Of a DNA stretch of 64,000 nt, positions 1-12,921 are shown piece by piece; position 1 is the first letter of the stretch; each line of letters opens with the position of its first letter. Location of the stretch: positions 25,697,618 to 25,761,617 of the forward strand of contig NC_134883.1 of the NCBI RefSeq assembly GCF_041734735.1, in the 5' to 3' direction. A program made the position numbers and the translations under genes. Origin of the DNA: Babylonia areolata. Lineage: Eukaryota; Mollusca; Gastropoda; Neogastropoda; Buccinidae. A model generated the notes under the pieces. The model made no database searches. It was not told the origin of the DNA and saw only the letters and a program-made list of their open reading frames with translations.

Positions 1-215
1 GAAATAGCACGGGGTCAGGAAATGAAGATGGCTGCCGGAAAAGAGGGCGCTGCATGGGTAAACAGACAGGCAGGCAATATACTAAGGGAGGCTACTAGCT
101 GCTGCTAGTTGCAATTTCTCTGCTTGAGCGGACTAGTAGTTTGCGCAGGACAGGAATCGGACCTCTGCCAGAGTCTGCATCAGTGGGTCATTGAAGTATG
201 TTAGATTAAATGTAA
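1..215 (-). mobile_element. Inverted-repeat element family, partial diverged copy at the window edge
   Basis: The sequence shares atggctgccggaaaagagggcg, ttgcgcaggacaggaat, ccagagtctgca and gtgggtcattgaagtatgtta with the right end of the large element at 54590-54794. It is diverged and runs off the left edge. Confidence 0.65.
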
Positions 216-378
216 TGTCTAAGTTTCAGTTTCAATTTCTCACGGTGGTGTCGCTGCATTTGGACAAATCCATACACCCTACACCCAATCTGCCAGGCAG
301 ATGCCTGACCAGCAGCATAACCTAGCGTGTTAGTCAGGCCTTGAGTGCATACATGTATATGTGTTTACTGAGCTGTGT

Positions 379-590
379 GGATTTTTTTCTAAAGAATTTT
401 GCCAGAGGACAATGCTTTTGTTGCCATGGGTTCTTTTTCAGTGCACCAAGTGTTTGCTGCACTCGGGACCTCAGTTTATCGTTTCAACCAAATAACTAGA
501 CACTTAGTTTGATTTTCCAGTAAAACTCTGTAGAAAGGGCGATAGCGAGATTCAAACTCAGACCCTAATGGATGCTGAATTGGCAGATGA
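379..590 (-). mobile_element. tRNA-headed SINE (family 2), partial copy
   Basis: On the - strand it shares the body block around ccatggcaacaaaagggttg and tctgtagaaaaatccact with the fuller copies at 1019-1490 and 40235-40625. A degraded B-box-like sequence lies near 555. Confidence 0.65.
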
Positions 591-620
591 TGAGCATCAT
601 GTTTTTGTCATGAAACATGA

Positions 621-982
621 CGGGCGCAATAGCCGAGTGGTTAAAGCGTTGGACTGTCAATCTGAGGGTCCCGGGTTCGAATCACGGTGACGGCGCCTGG
701 TGGGTAAAGGGTGGAGATTTTTTCTCCCAGGTCAACATATGTGCAGACCTGCCAGTGCCTGAACCCCCTTCGTGTGTATATGCAAGCAGAAGATCAAATA
801 CGCACGTTAAAGATCCTGTAATCCATGTCAGCGTTCGGTGGGTTATGGAAACAAGAACATACCCAGCATGCACACCCCTGAAAACGGAGTATGGCTGCCT
901 ACATGGCGGGGTAAAAACGGTCATACACGTAAAAGCCCACTCATGTGCATACGAGTGAACGCAGAAGAAGAAGAAGAAGAAG
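621..982 (+). mobile_element. tRNA-headed SINE (family 1), full-length copy with target-site duplication
   Basis: The tRNA-like head (621-~697) has A box tagccgagtgg and B box ggttcgaatca. A ~250-bp body follows and the tail is (AGA)n. The 8-bp repeat ATGAAACA lies just outside both ends (610-617 and 985-992) and fits a target-site duplication. A 113-residue open frame across it has no coding meaning. Similar SINEs are, from memory, common in gastropods. Confidence 0.85.
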
Positions 983-1018
983 TAATGAAACAAAACCCTG
1001 AGCAATAGCACATGTGGA

Positions 1019-1490
1019 ATGATGGCCGCAGAGGTAACACATCTGCCTCGGCTTACAGGTTATGCATCCGCCCATGAAGCGAGAGAATCTTAGCGCTTTG
1101 GTTCAGATCCCGGCACAGTCACCAGTATTTTCTCCTCCTCCACTAGACCTTGAGTGGTGGTCTGGACTAGTCATTTGGACGAGACGATAAACCAAGGTCT
1201 CGTGTGCAGCATGTACTTAAGGCACGTAAAAGAACTCATGGTAACAAAAGGGTTGTCCTTGGCAAAATTCTGTAGAAAAATCCACTTCAGTAGGAAAACA
1301 AATTGTAAGAAATAACAAATGCAGGCAGGAAAGAATACCACAAAAAAATGGGTGGCACTCTCAGTGTAGCGAGGCGCTCTCCCAGGGGAGAGCAGCCCAA
1401 ATTTCACATAGAGAAATCTGTTGTTGGAAAAAGAGTAACACAATACAATATAATACAAAACAATACAATACAGTACAATACAATATGGTA
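1019..1490 (+). mobile_element. tRNA-headed SINE (family 2), near full length
   Basis: The head contains gatggccgcagaggtaac and ggttcagatccc (A/B-box like). The body is shared with copies at 379-590, 29985-30225 and 40235-40625, and the tail is (CAATA)n at 1439-1487. It ends about 20 bp before the shared PMCA exon, so its AT-rich tail sits in the acceptor region. Confidence 0.8.
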
Positions 1491-1509
1491 TTGTGGGTGT
1501 GTTTGACAG

Positions 1510-1677
1510 ATCATCACGACGATCCCCACGCACAAGCTGCCGGCTCTCCGCCTGCCCTGCCTGGCCGGCAAGGGAGCCAGTGACCAGGTGGACGGCGAGG
1601 CCATTGACGACGACCCGGTCAGCGGAGGGCGGGGTCAGATCCTATGGGTCAGGGGCCTCACCCGCCTCCAGCAGCAG
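1510..1677 (+). CDS. ATP2B: PMCA shared penultimate exon (first half of calmodulin-binding domain)
   Basis: The exon has 168 nt (56 codons) and is phase 0 at both ends. The acceptor is tttgacag and the donor is CAG|gtcagt. It starts IITTIPTHKLPALRL, like the vertebrate LFTTVPTSRLKFL that follows the last transmembrane helix. It continues through an acidic linker (GEAIDDDP) to GQILWVRGLTRLQQQ, the basic amphipathic start of the calmodulin-binding helix. If the donor is not used, the frame stays open through a (CT)n tract until a stop at 2026-2028, so intron retention would add a low-complexity Leu/Ser tail. The exon is GC-rich. Confidence 0.93.
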
Positions 1678-1850
1678 GTCAGTTGTGTCCCTCCCTCCAT
1701 CCCTCTTTTCCTCCACCCTCCTGCCCCTCCGTTCCTCCCTCCCTCCCTCCGTCCTGACTGGTTCTTGCCGGTGCAATGGGAGGGAGGTGTTTTTGTCTGT
1801 GTGTGGGAATCTTTCCTTCATCTCTTTCTCTCAGTCACTCTCCTGTCTCG

Positions 1851-1912
<62 letters not shown>

Positions 1913-1987
1913 TGTCTCCCTATCTTCTTGACTGTCGCTCATCTCTTTTTCATCTCCTTCCCCACCTCTCCTTATCTGCTCTCTTAC

Positions 1988-2025
<38 letters not shown>

Positions 2026-4122
2026 TAACTCTTTTCTTACCTCACTCACCCTATCTTTCTGTTCCTGACTCATGGGTCTCCTTTGTGTTGAGCTGTGACA
2101 TTTTTGGGTGACTGGAGGAGGAATCGAGAGTTTTGTGTTGTGTGCCTGGGATTTCTGTCCTGTAGGGCTGTAGTGTGCAGTCTTGTCTGTGCAAGTGGCA
2201 GTGGTTGTGTGAAAAGTTTGTGGTGTGTGTGTGTGTTCTGAAGGCTGCACCAGTGGTAAGGGGTGCTGTCTGACACTTGAGTGTTGTGGAGGATGGGGTT
2301 GTGATGTGGGGGGGAGGAGCCGGGGAGGGGCTGGGGGGTGGGGGGGGGAGTGAAGTATCTTGTGAATTATGTCCTTTTCGCTGTAGCCTTTGTTGGAAGC
2401 GCTTTTGGATGCATCAAGTGACAAAATCACGCAGTTTGCCCTTCAGTATTACACTTGCAGAAATGGAATAAGTCTGAAACACGCAGTGCATGGGGAATGA
2501 AAAACAATCAGTCACAGCATGGAAGCCGCATTGGAATGCATGAGTTAACAATCACTTTGAGTTGTTGCTGGCGGTGGTGGGTTTGTTTTTTTTTACATTG
2601 TAGTTAAACTGATTTCACTTTAAACCACATTTTTTATACTACGTTTGTTTGTTTTTTTCTTTTTCTTTAAAAAAATGTTTTTTTATTGTGGTTGGAAAGT
2701 CTATAGTGCTGAAAGAATTACTGTTTCTTTTTCACACAAATTGTTCTTTCAAACCATAGTTTTACCTCCCTGTACTAAAGCAAGCATGTGGCGTAAGAGA
2801 ATGTGTTGGAAGCAAGAGTCACTCCTGTGATGGCTTTTGTCAAGGGTAGACAGTGTGATGGGCACCCTGTGTGAAAGAGGTTAAGGCGCTGTTTGAGTGG
2901 CTCCTTGCTGCACACTGATTGTCGCTTGATGCTCCAAAAGTTTAGCTTGCAACTTGTGTTGTGATGCTAACAGCTACAGTGATCCATGGGTGTTGTGTGA
3001 GGAATGGTAGTTTTCTGCTCCTTCCTTATATGTCGTGTTGTGTGTGAGCAACGTTGGTGATGAGCCTTTTGTGGACCTCCCCCTTCTGACTCCAGAAGCT
3101 GTAGGGAAGGAGTGACCCTCAGTTGGGCACACTGAGCATTGCTTCATGATCTGAGCAGCTTGGTTGTTGGGGTTTTTTTTGGTGGGGGGGGTTAACAGTA
3201 TTCTTTATCTGGAACATGTGACAACACACTGCGGTTGCGAATAAACAAGACAGCAAGGAAATCTTACAAAAAGTCCTGTCTTAATATAAGAACATGTTAA
3301 GTATGTGACAGATGTCTTCACAGCTAGAAATTTAAAAACTGAATATCAGTGATTTTTCGCAAAATAAAACTTGCAGTTCCTGCAGGTGTGACTCGGCAGC
3401 ACACTGGCCTGTATTATGAGAACTGACAGTGCTGCATCATTAGTGGGGATCGCCTCCAGATAGAATAATCAGAATCTGAGAAGCACTGCTTAGGGTGCGT
3501 AGCCCTAAAATCAGAATTTGAGACGTACTGCTGAGATGGACATAGCCCCAGAATCAGAATTTAGGAAGTACTGCTGAGAAAACATAGCCTTAAAATCAGA
3601 TTTTAAGCACTGCTTAGGGAACATAGCCCTAAATTCATAATTTGAGAAGCTCTGCAGAGGTTAACATTGCTTTAAAATCAGAATTTGAGAAGTGCTGCTG
3701 AAATGAGCGCAGCAGTAAAATAATTTCTTTCTTTCTTTTTTTCTTGTCTCTTCGTCAGAACATTGATTTGGCTCATGTCAGAAATAAATTGGAAATAAAA
3801 TGCCAGAGTGGATCATGTTTTCAGGAACCATATGAAAGGGGCAGTTGGTCATAAAGACTTACATGCAAGAAAATAACCCTATAAAGAACACATCTCTTGT
3901 TGAAATATGATAAGGGAAAAAACGTGGATCAGCCAGAACTGAAATCTGCTCCCTGAAAAAAAAAAAAAATTTAGGATGAGCTAATATGATAACACAGGTT
4001 TCAATACTAGATACTGCACACCTTCAAGAGGGGTTGGCTTACTACATGATAGGTGTACCATGTGTTGGTGTCTGAGATACTGACACAACCTGTGTAGTGA
4101 TACCATTTTGTGCAAAGTTGCT

Positions 4123-4156
<34 letters not shown>

Positions 4157-7100
4157 TGCGGTCTGTACCAGCTCATTACCTCCCCTTCCAGTACTCACTT
4201 TGTGAAACTGTCATCATGTCTGCTAGCCTGTGTTATAACAAGGTGGAAAGAATTTGAAGGCCCCTTTGAGCACAATTTTAAAGTAATCGAAAGAGGAATA
4301 TTATCAGTAAAACAAAAATGGCGTTAGCCACAAATTGCACACCGATCAAGACATTCCTCAAGCAACAGATGGCATGGGTCTTTCAACTTGCATCATGTAA
4401 TGTGAGTGTAGCTCTGGATATGAAATAGTTCACTTTACCAACAGTCTGAACTCTGAAGACCCATGCATGAAATTTACAGTAGAGAAAATAAAAATCAAGA
4501 AGAAAAGTAGCCATTCTGGTTCATTGTGGGTAGACTCGACTGAAAGCTAAAGCAGGTAAAATCCACTGATTTGCAGGCAAAACTTAGTGCTTCTATGGAT
4601 ATTAAAAAAAGAAAAAGAAAAAAAAGTTGCTATTGCCTTGTGGGAAAGGATTTGAACAGTTTAGGTTTGTATTGACAGTTGAGTAGTCTTTAGAAAACTT
4701 TTGAGTAAAGTCTTCAAACAGGAAGGAAAGAGGGACAGAGTTCCCTCCTTGTGTCTTTAGTCTGACAACAACATATTGGCAGCGGTGAAAACATAGCCAT
4801 GGCAATGAAGTGATAGATAAATAGAAACACTGCAGTTTTTTCCCCCTCAGCAGTGTTCATCCAACTCAAAAGAGAACAAAAAAGGTAAAAGAAAAGCAAA
4901 GGTATAAGGGGCTAGGGGATTAGAGAGGGCGAGGAAGGGGTCGGGGGGGGGGGGGGGGGGGACAGTTTTGGAAAAGAAATTATTTCAGTCAGTCACAGGC
5001 CACCAGGATTGGTGTTCGATGTACTGTCACTCTTGTCTGAGAAAAGCTGTTGTGTGTTGGAATGATGCTCAAAATCTGGACAGAAGTTACTGGGGTCCCT
5101 GAGCAGAAAGCTGGCCATTATGCTCATGAGCCTGGGTCAGTTGTGTGTCAGCAGGTAGGTATTTCTAGACCTGTCACACAGGTGTGAATACGCAAAACAG
5201 TGAGATGAGATAATCACATCTGAATTTCAGTGGTTCTCCTCAGCATGATTGTTTGTGTACCTTTTACATACAGGGATCTGTGTGATTCAAGTTTGGTGTT
5301 GTGGGTGTGCAAGTGTGAATCATTTTGTGTTGCTGGTACGTGTAAATGTATGTGTATATATTATGGATGTATATCATGATTGATGTATGAATTTTGGATG
5401 GTTTTAGTGGATAGAGTTTGTGTTTGTAGCCATTGTTTCGTTGGTTTCTTTTGTTCTGCTGGAATGGGATTTTTCAGCGCCCCCCCTGTAGATTTTTTTT
5501 TTTCATTATTGTTTTGATTTATGAGGAGTGAAAAGGGGATTTTTTTGTTTGTGGAGATTGGTAGCATCGTCATATTTTCTCTTTAGTACTAAAAAAAAAA
5601 AAATCATCTCACATAACAGCTCGTTGATTTCCTCTTAATAATCTGCTGACACTGGATCATTTGAATGTGTGCACGGTCTTTGCATCGACCATCAGTCATT
5701 TGATATGTATGTACCATGGGGATGGAGTAGAGGGGGTAGGAGGGGGGCATGGCAAGATGTCTGTTTGTACTTTGTGACATTACATTCAGTCCTGTTTTAA
5801 CTGGTCATTATCTAACATCATCACATGTATTGCTTTATCACAGTCACTATCATCGTCCTGTCCCAACTGAAGTTGTTAACTAACATCATTGCATATGTCG
5901 TTTAGTCATTGTCAGTATCATCATCCTGTCCTAATTGAAGTCATCATCTAACGTCATCACACATGTTGCTTTGTCACTGTCAGTATTGTCTGGTCATGTC
6001 ATGTCTTTGTCACCCTGGTCTCATTCTCTTTCACTGTCCCTCACCATTCCACCACTACCCCATCTCCTCGCCTTGTTCTTTTTCTCTCTCACACTGGTCC
6101 AGGTCTTGTCTCTTTCTGTCTTGTACTGGCATACTACGCATTCCCCACCCCCACCCCCCATTTTCTGTGGCATTCAGCCACACCCACATGGCTGTGTTGA
6201 GTGTGGTCGCTGCCTCTGACAAGTTGTGCCGCAGAGAATCGCTCATTTCTGCCCTCCCTCTGCTCTCTCTGCTTTTGATGTTGGCGCCCAGGCAGAAGTG
6301 AGCTCCCTTTGTCCTTTCGGATACATCCCATGTCACGCAGCGTGTTGCTCTGATCTGATTGGTTGACTTCCGCCCCTTTTCCTTCCAATCTCTTGATTGG
6401 TCTATGATGTTGACTCCCCACCCCAACCCCCTTTGGCCTCTTCACCCCCTCCTGTCCTCCCTCCCCCTATTGCCCTGTCCCCTCGCTGGGCTGTTTGCTG
6501 GTGCTGAGGTGTCCTGTCTGTGTGGGTCCTGTGTTGAGGGGCCTGCAGTGGAGCGCTCCGTCTTTCCTCTGATGGTCAGCAGGGGACAGAGCCACTGACA
6601 GGCCTTTCTCACAGCACTCCAGGCTTTGATGGTTGTGTTGTGGATGGTTGTGCCCCTTCGACACTACGGGGCGTCTTTGTGGTGCTGGGGGGTTGGGGGG
6701 GGAGGGGTTGGGGTGATGATTTGAGAGTGGAGGAGGAGGGATGAAGAGCGTTTTGCAATGTATGATGAAAATTGAACTTGCCTGATTTTCTCTGAGTGTG
6801 TGTGTGTATGTCTGTGAGTTGACAAACAATATGTACATGAATCCCGAGAGTTCTTATCTGGATGTGTGTGCTTCTCTGTATGGACTTAGTCAGCAGTTTG
6901 ATTTTTTTTCTGGTGCTGTTTTCTTTTTCATTGAATTTGAAATTGAATCGTAAATGCATATATTATTGCTGTGCGTTGGGTTTGATGTTGGTTTAAGATT
7001 ATTTTTGGGTTGTTTGATACAATTATTTTGGTTTTACCTGTGACATGGTTGCCAATCCTGTTCTCTGATCGGCTGAACAATGTAGATTATTTTAGAAACA

Positions 7101-10100
7101 GGATAAGTGGCTAACATTCTGATCCTTTTTTTGTAGATTAGAAGTCATATAGCTGGCAGGATAAATTTTAATGATCTCATTCCCAGCCATACACTTTTGT
7201 TGGCAGAGTATTACAAGCATTGTATTTGAACGGTGCATCTATTTTCTTTCTTTCTTTCTTATTTTCCTTTTCCCCATTCATGTTTGTTGGCATTGTGATA
7301 TAAAAGTCACATGTGACTTTTCAGAAGTGTGTGGGCGTGTGTGCACGTGCTCTTTTCGCCCCCAGTTATTTGATGGCATTTATTTAAGGCTGCTTTTACT
7401 GAATGTTCATGTTTCATGCAGAGTGACACTGCATTGTATATCTTGAAGACACAAAGACTGACAGGGAAAAGGTGAAATATTTGCCATAATTTTTGGTATA
7501 TAAGGCACTCTTGTATACAAGGTGTAATCCCCAGGATTAAGGGAAAAAAATCTAGGAAAATCAAAGAGCACTCAAAATTGACATTGGAACTAGCTTCCTT
7601 ACCATGGCTGGACCAGTCTGATAAAGTCAAAATTGTTCAACATGGCATTGTTTGCAATGATATGAAATCTGTAAAATGAAAAAAAGGATACTAGACATCC
7701 TCATTAACAAATCCTCATTAACGAAATTGGATTCATTATTATTATCATTATTATTGCCTTAGAAAACCTGATAAATCTGAACTCGATGTCCTGTGAGCCC
7801 GATAAAAAAGAAAAGAAAAAAATAATAACAAGCTTCTGAAGATGTTGGCTTCCTTTCAAGGTGAAGGTCACAGTACCGCTTTCAGGTTCCGCTAAATGGT
7901 GAAGTGTTTCAAATACTTTGTCATTTCAAAATGACAGTAAGTCATCCAGGAAGGAGTGAATGACTCCAGTTAAAGAAGAATGAGTTAGGTCAGTTGAGGT
8001 CATGATGCCGATAGATTGTAATCATGACAAAGTTTAACTGCTGATTCCTTTTTTCCCTTGCTTGTGAATACGTTTTTGGAAAGGGTACCTTTACACACAC
8101 AGAACGTCTCTTCTCTCACCAGAATCTGTCCTGTATTTGTAATGGAAAAAAAAAAAAAAATAGAGCATGTGTACATCCTCAACATGGCAGGGCTGAATGG
8201 GAGAAGTGTGTCGATTGAGGGTGGATATGCCAGATGAACTCCAAAAAGAACATGGTCTTGGTAACCCCCTGGGTATTGCAGTTCAGGGGTGTGGTGACAG
8301 AGGGGTGGGGGGAGAGAGGGGGGCTTTGAGGGGGGTGGTGACAGTCATTGGGGGGGAGGGGTTGTTGAGGGGGGGGGGGGTGTGTTGAGGGGGGGGGGTG
8401 ACAGTCAGGGGGTGGTGAGGGGGTGTGGTGACAGTCATTGGGGGGGAGGGGTTGTTGAGGGGGGGGGGGTGACAGGGGGTGGTGAGGGGGGCGGGGTGAC
8501 AGTCAGGGGGTGGTGAGGGGGGGGGGTGACAGTCAGGGGGTGGTGAGGGGGGGGGGGGGGGGGTGACAGTCAGGGGGGAGTGAGGGGGGGTGACAGTCAG
8601 GGGTTGTTGAGGGGTGTGGTGACAGTCAGGGGGTGTTGAGGGGTGTGGTGGGTGTTGAGTATGGCGACAGTCAGGGGATGTTGAGGAGTATGGTGGGTGT
8701 TGAGGAGTATGACGACAGTCAGGGGGTGTTATGGTGACAGTCAGGGGTGTGGTGACAGTTAGTGGGGGGGGTGTTGAGGGGTGTGGTGACAGTCAGTGGG
8801 ATGTTTGTTGAGGGGTGTGGTGACAGTTAAGGGTGTGTGGAGGGGTGTGGTGAGTTGGGGGTGTGGGGGAATGTTGAGGGGTGTGGTGACAGTCAGAGGT
8901 GTGTGTAGAGGGGTGTGGTGAGTCGGGGGAGGGGGGGGGGGTGTTGAGGGGTGTGGTGCACTGTGTGTCGTGCCCCAGCTGCGTGTGGTGCGTGCCTTCA
9001 AGAGCACCCTGGAGGACCTGGAGGACAAGCGCAGCACCCACAGCTTCCACAGCCTGCGCTCCTCGCGCTCCCGCCTGTCCCCGCACTCCCTGGCAGAGGA
9101 CGCTGGCGCCCACCACCCTTTCCTCCACCCCCACCAGCCGTGCTGTCTGTCTCCGGGCGGGGGCCACATCCAGGTGAAAAGTCAGTCGTTTGAGAATGTG
9201 CCCCTGGTGAGCAGGAAGTCCACCCCCGTGCTGTACTCCACCAACAGGCAGGCCTTCCCCCCCAAGACGCTCAGTCACTCCGACATCGCCGGTCAGCGCT
9301 CCCCTCCCACCGCTATGTGAGCTGTGGCGGAGGGGGGGCAGAGATAGATCGTCAGTCTCTCCCGCCACGTGCCTCTAGCATGAAGCAGGCAAGGCCAACT
9401 CTGCCCACTGGCCTTCAGAAGCCCTTCCCGTCCCCTCCCCAGTCCAAGGATGTTTTGGAGAGAGGACAGCTTCTCAGCCAAACCAGCAAAAGAGAAATTT
9501 CTCCCTCAGTAGATGAACTGGCTGTCAAGTTTGAAGCTTTCAACAGAATATGCAGAATGAAGAATGTGACACAAAACATCTGTAGGATTGTACCATCCAC
9601 GTTTGTAGCTTTTTTGGGGAGAGAGATGCTGCTTTCAAGTTCCAAGGGGGCGGATATATTTAGCTGATACAGATGATGTACAGGGTCATACTGTCACACA
9701 GGGAGGTCGCTGGTTTTGAACTGTGGTGTGTGCATGGATAATTCTCTACTCTGAAGAGAGGAAAAGGCTATGAGAAATGTTAAAGAATGGACTGACTGAT
9801 GACAGACTTTTTCTCATTTTTTCCTTCTTTTTTGTTATCTTGTGGGGGGAAACCTGAAATCAGTGGTTGTTGTAAGGAATTGACTTAGAATATAGTGTCC
9901 ACCTCTTTTTCTTTTTTTTCTTTTCTTGACATTGTATGTCATTTTGAGTGAAATCACTATTTATCTTTTGTCATCTAAGTTCCAGTTTAACTCAGCCCCA
10001 TCTGTGATATAATTACAGGGTGTATGTTGACAGTTCCAATCACCAGACCATTGCCTTTTACGTCCTGTTGATAGATTTCCACATGATTGTTGTGGAAGGA

Positions 10101-10236
10101 GAATTAGGGGAGTGTTTGCCCCTGCCTCATTGATGTTGCACTTTTCTTGGAAGTTTTTGTTCATGGAAGAATGGGTATTTACCGTCAGTATTTTAACATA
10201 TTGGTTCATTTGTTTTGGTTTCATAACATGTGCGCG

Positions 10237-10286
<50 letters not shown>

Positions 10287-12590
10287 TCTAAAATGATAAT
10301 ATTCATTGCACAGGATGAAAGGTTCACAAGTTTGAACTGTACATAGATATAGTATATGTATGGGCATCGTTTACAGGTAAGCATGATTTGGTATTGCCTG
10401 TGTATGTGTGTGTGCATGCGTTATGTGAGAGAAAGAGAGACAGAGCAGAGCTGACAAGCATGCATGTACATGGCTCACTGTGTAAGCTGTTGCAGCAATT
10501 AATCGACAAATTGATTATGATAATAAATTAAATAATTAGCCGAGCTCACAAGCATGCATGTACATGGCTCACTGTGTAAGCTGTTGCAGCAGTTAATCAA
10601 CAAATTGATTGTGATAATAAATTGATTAATTGGCAAAGAAAGGTGAACAAAGACAGCAGGCATGAACTTCACAGAGTGAATGAAATCTGCTCTTCCTTTT
10701 CACCACTGACCATGCAGATAATGTACACATTTCCTCCCGCCCCAGTCCGATAGATGGCACTCAGAGTGGTGAACCTGGTGTATAGATTAAGATAGGTAGC
10801 TGTGGTAGAACTTGAGTATTTATTGGTCCTTTTTCTTTCTGTCATTGAAGCCAGATGTTACAACAAGGCAAATCTGACATCTACAGCGATGGCAGTATGG
10901 TGCTGCTTTTCTCCTGCTTGAGTTTGAATAAGTGTTTATATTTCCGAATGTGTCGACAGTCGTCATGAATTTGACAGAACGGTTTTTTGTTTTGTTGTTG
11001 TACTCTCCCACTCCGTCCACTTCCTCTTCCACCTCCCTCCTCACACCTGCTTCCTATGTGGTGGTGGTGGTGTGTGTGTGTGTGTGAAGAGGGGGACATT
11101 GCATGGTCCTGTTTGTGTGTTGGGTTGGTTGGTTGGTTGGTTCCAATGGATGCAGACATCTGTGGATGGGCTCGTGTTGGCGATTCTGTTGGGGTTTAGG
11201 GGCTGTGTCACCCTGTGTGTGTGATGGTCCTCCTGTGTTTGGGGTGCTTTGGTCCTGTTCTTCGGTGGTCGGTGGAGTCTTTCTCTCTGATGTCCTGGCG
11301 TTCCTTTCTCTCTCCCTTGTTGTCTTGACACTCCTCTCTCCCTTGATGTCCTGACATTCTTTCTCTCTCCCTGATGTTACTTTCTCTCTCCCTTGATGTC
11401 CTGACATTCCTTTCTCTCTCCCTGATGTTACTTTCTCTCTCCCCTGATGTCCTGACATTCCTTTCTCTCTCCCTTGATGTCCTTACATTCCTTTCTCTCT
11501 CCCTTGATGTCTTGACATTACTCTCTCCCTTGATGTCCTGACATTCCTTTCTCTCTCCCTTGATGTCCTGACATTCCTTTCTCTCTCCCTTGATGTCCTG
11601 ACGTTCCTTCTCTCTCCCTTGATGTCTTGACATTCCTTCTCTCTCCCTTGATGTCCTGACATTCCTTTCTCTCTCCCTTGATGTCCTTACATTCCTTTCT
11701 CTCTCCCTTGATGTCTTGACATTACTCTCTCCCTTGATGTCCTGACGTTCCTTCCTCTCTCCCTTGATGTCCTGACAGTCTTTCTCTTCCCCGATGTTAC
11801 TTCCTCTCTCCCTTGATGTCCTGACAGTCTTTCTCTTCCCCGATGTTACTTCCTCTCTCTCTTGATGTCCTGACATTCTTTCTCTCTCCCCGATGTTACT
11901 TCCTCTCTCCCTTGATGTCCTGACATTCTTTCTCTCTCCCCGATGTTACTTCCTCTCTCCCTTGATGTCCTGACATTCTTTCTCTCTCCCTGATGTTACT
12001 TCCTGTCTCCCTTGATGTCCTGACATTCTTTCTCTCTCCCTGATGTTACTTCCTCTCTCCCTTGATGTCCTGACATTCTTTCTCTCTCCCTGATGTTACT
12101 TCCTCTCTCCCTTGATGTCCTGACATTCTTTCTCTCTCCCTGATGTTACTTTCTCTCTCCCTGATGTTACTTCCTCTCTCCCTTGATGTCCTGACGTTCT
12201 TTCTCTCTCCCAGACATTCCTTTCTCCCTCTCTGATGTTGCTTTCTCTCTCCCCTGATGTCCTGACATTCCTTTCTGTCTCTCTCCCTTGATGTCCTGAC
12301 ATTCCTTTCTCTCCCCCCAGACCCTTGATGTCCTAACATTCCTTTCTCTCCCCCCTGATGTCCTGACATTCCTCTCTCTCTCTCTCTCTCTCTCTCTACC
12401 TTATGTCCTAACATTCCTTTCTCTCCCCCCAGACCCTTGATGTCCTAACATTCCTTTCTCTCTCCCCTGATGTCCTGACATTCCTCTCTCTCTCTCTCTC
12501 TCTCTCTACCTTATGTCCTGACATTCCTTTCTCTCCCCCCAGACCCTTGATGTCCTAACATTCCTTTCTCTCCCCCCTGATGTCCTGACA

Positions 12591-12621
<31 letters not shown>

Positions 12622-12741
12622 ACCTTATGTCCTGACATTCCTTTCTCTCCCCCCAGACCCTTGATGTCCTAACATTCCTTTCTCTCCCCCCTGATGTCCT
12701 GACATTCCTCTCTCTCTCTCTCTCTACCTTATGTCCTGACA

Positions 12742-12805
<64 letters not shown>

Positions 12806-12887
12806 CCTTATGTCCTGACATTCCTTTCTCTCCCCCCAGACCCTTGATGTCCTAACATTCCTTTCTCTCCCCCATGATGTCCTGACA

Positions 12888-12921
<34 letters not shown>

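Larger units (their letters stand above)
1678..8978 (+). other. PMCA intron to first alternative last exon
   Basis: No coding signal is seen. It holds (CT)n tracts at 1858-1910 and 1995-2022, poly(C) near 4127-4154, poly(G) near 4946-4963, a ~55-bp degenerate tandem repeat at 3420-3720, a ~75-bp three-copy degenerate repeat at 5800-5990, and the G-rich minisatellite at 8281-8960. Confidence 0.8.

Noticed and set aside
621-697. tRNA gene (Leu/Ser-like)
   Set aside because: The A and B boxes are good, but the sequence runs straight into a SINE body with a tail and a target-site duplication, so it is a SINE head.
8793-9368. 191-residue - strand open frame
   Set aside because: It lies antisense to PMCA exon T1 and the GC-rich repeat. 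The + strand reading is a clear PMCA tail.
11208-12414. Long - strand open frames with MSGHQGRE-type repeats (up to 222 residues)
   Set aside because: They are translations of the pyrimidine minisatellite on the opposite strand; no start context, splice sites or family match support a gene.
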